From contig CM018038.1 in NCBI GenBank assembly GCA_008638375.1, forward strand, positions 28,494,753-28,558,752: 64,000 nt of DNA, written 5' to 3'. The stretch is from Nyssa sinensis (lineage: Eukaryota > Streptophyta > Magnoliopsida > Cornales > Nyssaceae). Below the pieces are notes generated by a model. That model was not told the origin of the DNA and ran no database searches. It saw nothing but the letters and a program-made list of their open reading frames with translations. This document shows, in pieces, positions 1 to 11,600 of this stretch; within the stretch, counting starts at the first letter, position 1; each line of letters opens with the position of its first letter. The translations under genes and the position numbers were made by a program.

Positions 1-3000
1 GCCTACTGACGGAGTTTGGTCGGAAGGCCATTCAAATGGGTCGATGAAGATGCAGTAGGTGTATTCAGAAGAGTTTTGCGGCAACATCAGGTGATGACTA
101 ACAGGTGGGTTTTGAGGTTGGGAAAGGTTAGTAGAATACTAGGTGTTCCTTGCATTGATTTTGAAGAAAGGTTGATGAATCTGTTTAGAGAGATTGTTAT
201 GTGCAATAGGCAGTCACGGCTATGCTATGGAAAGGTCATAGAGAAGAACAACGAAGAAATGTCAGCAAAGAGATTGAAGAGAGTCATAAAGGAGCTCTCT
301 GCTCTCCTGTTCAGTGAATTATGAGGACAGAAAGCAGTTGGATGCGGAAGAGGATGGCCAGGGAGGAAATTTGAATTTGGTTGCATCACAAATCTGAAAA
401 TTCTGTCATTGAATGTGCGTGGGATTCTAGTTGCTTGGGATTCCAGAAAGGCCTGGTTCTGTCTATTTGGGCGGGTTAAATGGGCGGCTTTGGCTGCTCG
501 AGGTACATCGGGTGGGATTCTAGTTGCTTGGAATTCCAGAAAGGTTAGCTGCACTGATCAGAAGATGGGTGAGTGTTCAGTCTCCTGTAGATTTTGCATG
601 GTGTCTAATGTACTCCAGTGGTGTTTCACGGGTGTTTATGGGCTAGTGGTGGAAGGGGATAGAAGGAGTTTCTGGAATGAATTACGACTCATTCCCTCCT
701 TATGGCAGGTTCCTTGGTGCATCGGAGGAGACTTCAATGTGGTTCATTCTCCTTCTGAGAGGATGGGTGGTGGTAGATTGACTGCTGCTATGTGAGATTC
801 AATGAATTCATCAATAGTCAAGGTATGGTGGATTTTCAGTTGGAATGAGGGAGGTATACTTGGTCTAGAGGAGCTAAACAGCAAACTATGTCTCGGTTGG
901 ATAGACTTTTGGTCTCGAATCATTGGTAGGATGAATTCCCAGGTATTTCTCAAAGGTGCCTTCCTCGGCCTTGTTCTGACCATCACCCTGTTATGCTTTT
1001 TCGTCCGCCAGGGGGGGGGGGGGGTGTTCAACATTGGTAGAAGTCCTTTCAGATTTGAAAATATGTGGCTGGAGGCCAAGGGTTTTGTTGATTTGGTATG
1101 TGGGTGGTGGCAGTCCTGCGATGTGATTGGTTCTCCGAGTTTCTGTTTAGCCAAGAAATTAAAGTTGCTCATGGAGGGTCTCATGAAGTGGAATTTTGAC
1201 GTTTTCGAAAATGTTCAAGTCAAAAACAGGAGGTTTTGTAGCAGTTAATGGAGCTGGATGGGGAAGAACAAATGGGTTATTTACTAGATCAGAAAAAGAC
1301 CGAAAGAGATGGTTTAAAGGGGAAGTTAGGGTTAAAGGCCGAGGAGATTTCATGGAGGCAGAAATCTCACGCACTTTGGTTAAAGGAAGGAGACTGTAAG
1401 ACTAGGTTTTTTCACAGAGTTGCATCGGCTCATTATAGAAGAAAATAGATTCTCTTCAATTGTTATTGAAGATCAAGTCCTAACTGAGCAGGAATCCATT
1501 AGGAGTGGCATTGTTGGCTTTTATAAAACTCTGTTTACAGAAAAATGTCAGTGGAGACTGGGGTGGATGAGTTTATCACAGGAAGGTTAAATGGGGAACA
1601 AGTGGCTACTTTGGAGATCTCTTTCTCCAAGGAGGAAGTTATGGGAGCATTAGAGACCTGTGATGAGGATAAAGCTCCAAGGTAGATGTTCTAAATATGG
1701 CTTTCTTTAAAAAAGGTTAGAGAGTGGTTAAAGAGAATGAGATGGCAGTTTTTGGGAGCTTCACAGGGATTGGGGTTTTGAGCGAAGCCTCGATGCTTCG
1801 TTCATAGCTCTTATTCCTAAGGAGGAGGGAGCAGGGAGCATTAAGGATTTCTATCCTATTAGCTTGGTGGGTAGTGTCTACAATTTGCTGGCCAAAGTTC
1901 TTTCCTTAAGACTGAAAAAGGTGATGGGCAGTATTATTTCATGCAGTCAGAACGCTCTTGTGGAGGGGAAGCAAATTTTGGATGCAGCTCTCATTGCGAA
2001 CAAATGTTGATATGAGAAGGAAGCAAAAGAAAAAGGGGCTTGTGTGCAAGTTGAATATTGAAAAGGCTTATGATCATGTTAATTGGAAATTTTTGTCGAG
2101 TATGATGGCAAAGATGGGTTTCAGGGAAAAGTGGATGGAAACGTGCATTTCCACGGTGTCCTTTTCAATGTTAGTTAACAGATCTTCAGCAGGTATTTTC
2201 CGATCTTCAAAGCGTTTGAAGCAGGGGGATCCGTTATCCCCTCTTCTATTTGTAATTTTCATAGAGGCCTTCAGCCGTTTTATGGTTAGAGTGAGGGATG
2301 TGGGTATGCTAAACGGTTTTTTTGTTAAGGATATTTCTTATTAGTTTTTTGTAGGCATTCTATTATTTTTTGTGAGCCTTCAGTCCGACAACTCCGTTTT
2401 ATTTGGTGTATTTTGGTTTGTTTTGAAGTAGTGTCGAGTTTACAGATCAATCTGTCGGGAAGGTGGAGGGGTTGGAGGTTTTAGCCAGTACTTTGGGTTG
2501 TAGAGTGGGGTCTTTCCCCTTGACATATTTGGGACTTCTGCTTGGAGCTTCAGTGAGATCTTGCGGGGTGTGGGATCCTGTGGTAGAAAGGTTTCAACAT
2601 AGATTGGCAGGGAGGAGGGGCAGCTTTTATCTAAGGGAGGAAGACTCACTCTTGTGAAGAGTACCATGGGAAACCTTCCCACGTATTTCATGTCATCATT
2701 TCCTATCCCTGTTACAGTTTGTAGGAGGTTGGAAAAAATTCAAAGGGGCTTTTGTGGGGTCTTGAGGGGGATGTTAGGAAGATTCATTTGGTGAGATGGG
2801 ATAGGGTGAAGAGGCCAGTGTCTTTGGGAGGGTTAGGGGTGAAGGATTTGAAGTCTCAACAAATCACTTTTGGGAAAATGGTTGTGGAAATTTGGGGAGG
2901 GTGAGAGGGAGTTGTGGAAGGAGGTTATAGTTCTCAAGAATGGGTGTGAGGAGGGGGGCTGGTGTTCTGGCAATGTGGAGAGGTTGTGGGGCTTGTGGGG

Positions 3001-3946
3001 AGCTATTAGGGGAGTTTCGGGAGAGGATTAGGTTTGATGTGGGACAACGGTCTAGAGTGAAGTTCTGGACGGATGCATGGTGTGGGGATGTCTTTTACGC
3101 AGAAATTTCCTTCTTTATATGGTTTGGCATGCAATAAGGGAGCTTGGGTGAGGGAGTGTTTTGAGAGGGTGGGGAAGAGGTGGTATGGAATCCTATATTT
3201 AGGAGAGAGTTCTTTGATTGGGAGTAGGAGGAGGCGGGTTCTTTTCTCATGCATATTCAGAATTTTCGGGTATCAGCTGGAAGAGAGGATAAGATGGTGT
3301 GCACAAGAAGTCCTTTTCAGTGCGATCTCTCTATAGAAGCATGACAGATTTTGAGTATTCAGCTTTCCCTTGGAACATCATTTGGCCTTCTAAAGCTGTT
3401 TTTTTGTTTGTTTGGGAGGCCTCATGGAAAGCAATTTTGACAATGAAGAATATGAAAAAGAGAGGCTTTCAAATGGCAAGCATATGCTACTTATGCTAAA
3501 AAGAGGAAGAGAGTGTTGATCATGTGCTCATACACTGTCAGATGGCTCGGGACTGCTGCTGGGATTTGATTTTTGTTATTTTTGGCTTTTCTTAGGTTAT
3601 GCCACAGACTACTAGGGAGCTTTTGTTGGTTTGGTCAGGATGCAAGATTAGGAGAGATGCTAATAAAACTTGGAGGATGGCCCCGATTTGTCTTATGTGG
3701 AGCATTTGGAAAGAAAGGAATAGGCGAGTTTTCGAAGATTTAGAACAGTCCGCCTCATCATTTAAAGATCATTTTCTTTGCGCTTGTTATTTTATTGGGC
3801 CAATGAGGCATTTCCCGTAAATGGCACTTCCATAGTTAATTTTTTGGGGTCATTAAGACCTTTGTAAAGGTAGAATAGGTTGTAATTATGGGTTTTCCCC
3901 CCTTGGGCACCTTTTTATAATATTCCTTTTACTTATCAAAAAAAAT
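1..3946 (+). mobile_element. L1-type LINE, decayed, 5' end outside window
   Basis: This is a plant L1-clade non-LTR retrotransposon lying antisense in VPS9A intron 3. Reading through several frames, positions 16-324 resemble the basic region that precedes the endonuclease. From about 395 comes an APE-type endonuclease (KILSLNVRG-like start, GGDFN near 724). Reverse transcriptase pieces follow at 1500-2700, including an IEKAYDHVNW block near 2060, QGDPLSPLLF near 2225 and a thumb-like LTYLGLLLG segment near 2520. The zinc-binding RVT domain is at 3300-3570 (VDHVLIHCQMARDCW). The 3' end is a T-rich trailer closing with TTACTTATC and a short A run near 3940. Stops and frameshifts occur throughout and a G14 run lies at 1009-1022, so the copy is dead. 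A 33-bp segment is repeated at 418 and 514 with the normal intervening endonuclease sequence missing. The target duplication cannot be checked because the left end is absent. Confidence 0.9.
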
Positions 3947-4916
3947 ATAATTCCATAAACTAGAATTAAGCAAATGATTTGAAAAAAAAAAAAAATCAAA
4001 ATATATAGTAGAATGACAATATAGGTTCAGTGTACAGATTATTACCTATAATATTATAAATAAGGTTACTAAAAGCACTATCAGATTATCACCTATTGTA
4101 TCAGATTCAGATATCATATCTTTGATACCATTCTAAAGTGTCCATGAATAGTATGATAAACAACACATTGGCTCACTTTACACTAAATAAAATTTGTGTC
4201 AAATATTTTAATTGTTCAAGAATAAAGTCATAGCATAAGAAAAGTGGTTATCAGTTTTCTCAATTCATGCTTATCCCCCCAAAAAAAATGTTTTCTTAAA
4301 TCGTGCTATTGTTGAGTTTTTCGTTTTTCGTTTTTTTAGTTAATAAGGATAATAGAATGGTAAACTTATAATAATAATAATAATAGAAGAAGAAGAAGAA
4401 GAAGTTAATAGAATGAAATGGTACAGCTTGATAATAGCGAAATGAGTTACAAAACAAGGTAATTTCCAAACTCAGAAAAAACTCATTCTGTAGATGCTTA
4501 TTACTTTTATGTCGGACAGCAATCCTATTTTACTTTTCTTTCCTTTGATTTCCATTTCATTTTCTATTATTTTTCACTTTTCTGTAATTCATATAAAGAA
4601 CTAGCATCTTGTTTGATTTCTCCAAATATTTTTTTCCCTGGTACAACTAGATTGAAATTGTTGAATAGTGTACTTTTTATTCAGAAAAAAATGCCCAATG
4701 AGAAGACCAGGAAATGAGAAAAAAATATGATATGGCCCTTCAGAATTTCCATTTCTTCACATAATCTACATAAAAACATCAGCTTGTATTAGCTGACACT
4801 ATGGCGATGCAACCCAATACGGTTACAGTTTCAGACTAATGGATGTACACTTCATAAATTTGTCAACTAAAAATGGAATTTGATATAGAATTAAAACTTA
4901 TTTGAAAATGGCAACT
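3947..4916. other. VPS9A intron 3 sequence, AT-rich, no gene
   Basis: This is AT-rich intronic DNA between two L1 pieces. It holds short simple repeats (AAT and AGA triplets near 4370-4405) and T or A runs. I see no coding similarity on either strand and no VPS9A exon. Confidence 0.6.
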
Positions 4917-5232
4917 TCACATGATGGCTTTTGAGGATGTGGTGGTTGGTTCTTTTATGCATAATGTGGTGCATTTGGCGGGAGTGTAATTGGCACACTT
5001 TTGAGGATGTGGAGATTCTAATTCATCATTTAAAGAAGAGGGCGTTAGATACTTTTTATTTTTGGGTAGAAGGGAAATATCCCATTTCCCTAATCTCATT
5101 TGTTGACTTGTTGGGGGAGATGAATTGTATAGATAGGAATTATTATGTATTACACTTTTTTTTTTTGTAATTTGGTTGCGCCCCTTTGGTGCTTTTCTTA
5201 ATTATATAATAGATTTACTTATAAAAAAACAT
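4917..5232 (+). mobile_element. L1 LINE 3'-end fragment
   Basis: This 5'-truncated L1 tail lies antisense in VPS9A intron 3, just downstream of exon 3. The plus strand encodes CIMWCIWRECNWHTFEDVE, the end of the zinc-binding RVT domain. The same block occurs in the larger LINE at about 3690-3745 (LMWSIWKERNRRVFEDLE). The 3' end has the same trailer style, a pyrimidine-rich stretch then TTACTTATAAAAAAA at about 5215-5230. Both copies belong to one L1 family. Only about 0.3 kb is present. Confidence 0.8.
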
Positions 5233-5294
5233 GTCCTATAAGCAGATCATGAGAGAAGAAAAAAATACACTTTACATCACATTCCTCTACTTAC

Positions 5295-5634
5295 CAACCA
5301 GGACGTTTCATTTTGAAAAGTCGGCTTGATATCCAAATTCTCTGGCTGAATGAATTGTTGAATTAAAGCCATCTTTTCATGAAGTTGGTCATCAATTTTC
5401 ACATCATCTGGAAGTGAAGCGAAAACTCGTGTAAATAATTTTGTCATCACATACTTCTCTAATCCCTGTAATTGAAAGAATAAAGGGTGTGATATGCCAC
5501 AATATAAACAACATGACAAAAATAAGAAAGATATTCCATTGAAGATGAAAAATTACACAGAGAAATTTCACAACACAAAAAATAGAGAAAATCAAAAATA
5601 ATATTACATTAGAAAAAATTTATAGAACAGATTA

Positions 5635-5665
<31 letters not shown>

Positions 5666-8600
5666 AAAAAGAAAGAAAGAAATATGAGAAGTTAGAAAAA
5701 AAGTATAAAGTTTTTGAACTTAGATGATAGCCTAAGAAGCACGGATATGGACACGGGACAAACGACACGACGCAACGCGGACATGCAGACACGGCATTTT
5801 TCAAAAAAGTAGGACACGGACACATTAGGGGCACATATATATTTTTATATTTTTTTATATGACCGTATAATAAAATGAAAATTAACATAAAAACACACAA
5901 ACCAAGGAAATATTGTTAAACAAAGTAGCTATCAACTACTATATATATATATATTATATAGGTGTGTGTATAAAGTAGAGAAGAAGAGGAGAAAAAGAGA
6001 GCGGAGATTCAAAAAAAGTCCAAAAAATTAAAAAACATTAATCCAAAAATGTGTCCCCAACGTGTCCGGATATGTCCGAAATTCAAAAAAATTACACTCT
6101 TTTTCCACCTGTCCGTCTCCAACATTGATACATGAGACAAAATAGAGTGTTTATACTTCATAGACAATAGCCAAGAATATGTGAAGACAGGCTTTCTAGA
6201 CAAATTCCAAGGACACAAGGTTTCGGTATTTGCAACCACCAAAAATTTGGACACAAACAATCATTTGTATACGTCTGTATAAACAGACATATAATTTTGA
6301 ATGACTACATTTATCCTTTGTGTGGGACAGTAGTTTTTAACAAAAAGGCATAATTCATTTCTTCTTCGCACCATATATAGTGGGTTCATTGAAAAGTGCC
6401 TAAAAGGGTGGAACCAGGCAACCATCCCATTGCATATCTAACAAACCAAATTTTGATTAGGAGAAGTATTCCACTTTTCGAGGAGAATAGCTTATTTAAA
6501 TAAAATAATTGGCAAAATGACCATTTCAATGGGAACCACTACTTGTGTACCAACACACACACACAAACCTACCCACAACAGTCATGCCAATCAACCACGA
6601 TTGCAAGGGCACCCAATATCATATAATAGGGGAAAAAGTGAGCTTTGTGTTGGGTTTTTCCAAAGAACAAAAATGAGTATATACAATTGATGACGAAGAA
6701 TCTAAAATCCTTGGGACTCACTTCTTAAGGTCAGATTGTATTAAAAATCATAAAATCTCATATTTTCGTAACTCAAATTCTATTGAAGTAGAAAGATTAT
6801 ACGATACTTGTAGGCTATTATAATTCTCATACTCAAGGATCAAAATTCCGTTTCGCAGTGTTGTTTCGGTCACCCAAAAAAAGGAAACATTTCGGAAACA
6901 GTTTCGAAAATATAGTGGAAACAATGAAAAAAATTAAAATATGTAGAAACACTTTAAAAATATAAAGTAAAATATACAAATGTGCAAAGATAAATAGTAT
7001 AATTAATTATAAATGTTTTAAGGAACATGTTCATCCACACAAGAAGATATTAGGGTGAAATTGAAAAAAAAAACGTAAATGCAAATGAGTTATTAATACC
7101 AAATAACCCTTTATTAATTAAAAACTAGTATAAAAAAATTAGACTTAATTTTTTATATAATATGAAATAATTATATATTTATTATAAAATATGTAAAATT
7201 ATTATAATTAAATATAATACCATAACATAATAGATATATACTATGTAATATCCACAAATTAGACAATTTGATACAAGTTAGATATAAAATAATAAGTAAA
7301 ACAAGTAGTGATTTAAACCTATTATAATTAGTAACTAAGTATAAAACAAATAACAATTTAAACCTATTATAATTAATAACTAAGTATTAAAATAATTATT
7401 TATCTTCACTTTATTTCTCCTACTACTTTTCTATTAATTTAGGAAAAATAATAAAAATATCTTCATTTTGAGTCTAAATCCCTGAAAAATAAATGGATAT
7501 TATCTTTTACTAACTTCTATAATTATTATTTATACGAAAGAAATGTTTCTTCTGATTTTGTATGTTTCCACTAGTTTTGGTATATTTTCATGGAAATAGT
7601 TTTGTTTCCATGGAAACATGTGAATTTCGGTATTCCACTAGTGTTTCGTTTCAATTCCCTGAGAAACGGAAACATTTAGGCCGTTTCGATGGAAAAGAAA
7701 CGAAATTTTAATCCTTGCTCATACTTTTAATCTAGACCATAGTTACCAAAAAAATGTTAATACTTCAGTGATTTTCATTTTAGTACACACATTCCAGAAC
7801 AAGAAACACTTGTATTCCGGAACACTAAATTTAGCGATTAGATAACTTCTTCCTTAATTTTTCTCCTAAGAGACAAAAAAAATCAATTAGTCTCCTAAGA
7901 GAAAAGTAATATGAATAAACCAACAAAAATCAAGAGATCAACATAAACAAGTGTACTTAGTTCAATACTTTTACATGTTTCATTCTAATATAACAAATTT
8001 CCATTACTATACGAAGATCTTGCACACTTCAATGTTATTAATTCTCATTATACCAACTAAGTCATTCATATAAGCATATCCCTATCATACCACATTTAGA
8101 ATATGTACCATATTGCGATCCTATTCCCGTTCTGTGTATCATTACAATCCGTGTTCCAGGTAACATTAATCTAGACACTTTGACTCACGTGTTCTAAGTT
8201 TTGGCCAAAAACGAGACATATCACAAATATTATCTCTTGGTCTTGAAGCCTTCCAAGAAGATATTGAGACACATTACATATAATTATTGAGACAATGTCG
8301 TCTAGAGACGATGCCGCGAACATCATCCAAGATGCTATACAATGCACAAGACATACAATACACTACAACATCTTGCTATACAACTTTGTCTTGTGACTTG
8401 GTAGTCAAATTAAGGATAATAGCAGCTACTCACATGGCTTGCAATCTAATCTCCAAACGCATCCATATAAATTTGAAATCTAAACACCAATAAGTTTCAT
8501 CTTGGCTAGTATCTCCTCCACCTCTCCATATGTAAGGTTCAGGGTTCAAGTCTCCTTGGGGGTAAAGTGTGTGTGTGAGAAAGAGATTTACCTAACCAAA

Positions 8601-11600
8601 AAAAAAATCGGAAATTTAAACACCTGGTGCAGTGCTTAAATCTTTGTTGATCTGATAATGGATCTCCAATGTCTAGATCATGTGATTTACTCTCCAAAGA
8701 CCAAATTATGTGTTTCCACATTGCATGCCTCTCTCCTTCACTCCTTTTATATTTTTCTCATATATTATTATTATTATTATTTTTTTTAAACTCTCCCTCA
8801 CTCTCTCAACTAGGCTCTCACTTTCTATAATCTATATTCATTCTCCAACTGTGCATTTCTATCCTTCATCCCTTTTATTTTTGGTACGTGGGTATCTAGA
8901 GCTTCGCCCCCCGACTAATCCCACGGGTACTCTGATTTCCCCAACCCACAATATTGGGTAAGCCAAGCCTTCTTTAGCCTTGGGGTGGCCCCAAAGTGGT
9001 TTTGCACTCACTGGGCTTCAAACTAGGCACCCCCCTCCGTCTTTGGTTTGCCACAAAGCTACCCCCCTTGGGGCTTCCTTCATCCCTTTTTTTACTTTTA
9101 TTTATTTTTATTATTATTAATATTATGACATTAAATAAAACTCTCACTTTTATTTCCACAACATATATAAGAGAATAGTTAATAATTGACTAAAGGTAGT
9201 CGGGGTTTCTCTAATACAAAGAAAAAGGGCATTTCTTTCTATTCATTTTCAAATTTAAATTTAGATACACATGATCGTATTGGATATTTATTAGAAATTT
9301 ACCATTGACTTGTGTTTGATTTCTTTGGATTGTTTTGAGTACTAATTATTACGTAACATTACAATTATAGAAGACTATTCCAATAGCATCTATATTGATT
9401 ACAGATAAGGTTGTGTGTGATGTATTTTGTCAATTTGATGGATACATTTTGCTGTTCTTATTTTAATTTTTTTTTTTAATTTTTTTAAGAATATTTTGAA
9501 CCTTAAATCTAGTGACGATTCACAACGCCGAGACTGTTGTCTTAAGTCAACAAGAAGACTATTCTAAACCTACGAAAAACATCATATAAAGATCAAATAA
9601 CGTAACCGGACCTAAAATCAAACCCGTGGACGACTAGAACATGTCATGTCTAACAATTTAAAAAATTACCAAAATAATTTCAACTTTTAAATCATAAAAA
9701 AAATACAATAAGACTGAAGCAGCATATATTAATCTAAAATAAACACAATAAAATTCAATTACACGAGGTCTCAAAAATGCTCCATTTGAAATTCCCAACT
9801 TGTCCCTTTTCTTCATATCATGCTCTGCATCACTAAGCATAACCATTAACCATGACAAATGAGTAGTATCTATCTTCAGACAGTCACTTGTAAGACTTAT
9901 GGCTATTACATGGTCGTCCACTATGATCTTGCATCATTTTTTCACCCTGGCATGAAAAGAACTCGTCCTTGAGTTCATTGGATTAAATTGAGTTATATGT
10001 ATGACACCAAGCTCACAAAAGGCAAAGCTTGCTCCATTTAATCTTCAAATAACTATGTTACGGAAGAAGAAAAGTAAGTTTTTGGTAGCAGTAAATCTAC
10101 ACTGATAGCATTTGGTAATTTGCCACAATATCACTCAAAACAACTTCAATTGCACGCCCGGTTTTGTGCTAAAAAGTAGACTCTAAAGACCTTTTCATTG
10201 ACATATGATATGCCCATTTTTTTATGAAAAGCCTTCCAAAATTGACTAAAAACAACCCAGTTCCTTTAACTGAAACAACTTCAAGGAATTGGGAGTTATC
10301 CATAAACTTCAGGTTGATTCATTCCGGCATTTATTTTTTGAAATAGGTTGGGCTTGCAAGGTGGCTAAACTAGGAGGCTTTAAGCATAAGGAAATGATTA
10401 ACTAGGCAACTTCATACAACTAATAATTTTTTAGTAAAGTGTAATATAATATTATAAACAAAGCGTCTAAGGGGGTGCAACCCATGTACAATCAAAATGT
10501 GCCCATTTTGCTCCCACTAAATACACCACATCACACATAGTAGAGTTGCTGGTCAGGCTTGCTTAACCCATTCTAGCCAGACATGTTACCCCCAACTCCC
10601 CCAAGAGGTGCCTCACCAATCTAGGCATGGTCCAAAAAAAACCTCCAAAAACAACATGGAACATAGCCCAAATATCTCTAGCAACCATGCAGTGAAGAAG
10701 GAGGTGATTAGAAGATTCCATGCTCTTTTGTACATGCAGCACCATTTGGGAAGAAGTTTTCCTTTCCTCCCCAAGTTATCCAGCATAAGATTTGAATCCA
10801 TCACCGCCAACCAAACAAAAAAGGAGACTTTGAGGGGACCTTGACCCTCCATGTAACAATATAAAAATAAAAACTTTAAAACTAGAAATTTCCAATGTAG
10901 TCAAAACATATTAACTAAGCATCCTAATAAAGTTTGAAAAAACCATGACCAATTGACTATATTGGAAGGGTAGTAAAAAAATTCCCACTCGAAACTTCAA
11001 AGTCTAGTAGTTGCTAATTCACCACGCTCTTATGTCACTTTTACAAGCGGTCAACCTTCTTAATGGTAGGTATTTTTACAATTAGTCCTTTCACCATGTT
11101 CCTATGTCACTTTTACAAGCAGTCACCCTTCTTAATGGTAGGTATTTTTACAATTAGTCCTTTACAAGAAGGGATAAGCTCAAAGCATAAACACACCCTA
11201 ACAAGAGTTGTGGTGGTGTCTAACACGTGTTGTACTTCTCCGGTTTTCATTTTTTTTTTTATACGAAAAGGAATAGGAACTCTGTGACGTTGATTTTTTA
11301 TCTATGCAAATAGACTTCCTAAGGCCCTTGCAACACCCTACTAGCCACACAAACCAGTAAGATGCGAGACTTATGTCCCAAGTAAGTGGCCCTTGGGGTA
11401 AAAATTGAACCTAAGACCTTGGAGACATTACCCAAGCCACTTCCCAACTCATCCAACCCCAAGGGTTTATATTGGACACAGGCTGGACACACATCCGATG
11501 CAGCACAATCTTTCCTTGTCAAAGAAGTGGGAGGAGGAGGATGAGAAATAGAAGAGTGGGGGGGGGGGGGGGGGAGAGATTGAGAGAGAGAGAGAGAGAG

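Noticed and set aside
744..1184. Minus-strand open frame of 146 codons opposite the LINE
   Set aside because: It overlaps the LINE endonuclease region in the opposite orientation and reads as a Pro/Ser-rich shadow with no family resemblance.
1..5294. Possible downstream exons of VPS9A
   Set aside because: I looked for the VPS9-domain continuation after NETSWL on the minus strand and found only L1 and AT-rich DNA, so those exons must lie beyond the left edge.
5604..5900. Minus-strand open frame with a glycine run
   Set aside because: It is created by the C21-A15 homopolymer. The rest of the frame has no protein character.
8520..8560. Possible tRNA gene from box B-like GGTTCAAGTCT
   Set aside because: No cloverleaf can be drawn around it, and the unit has an A tail and target duplications, so it is a SINE.
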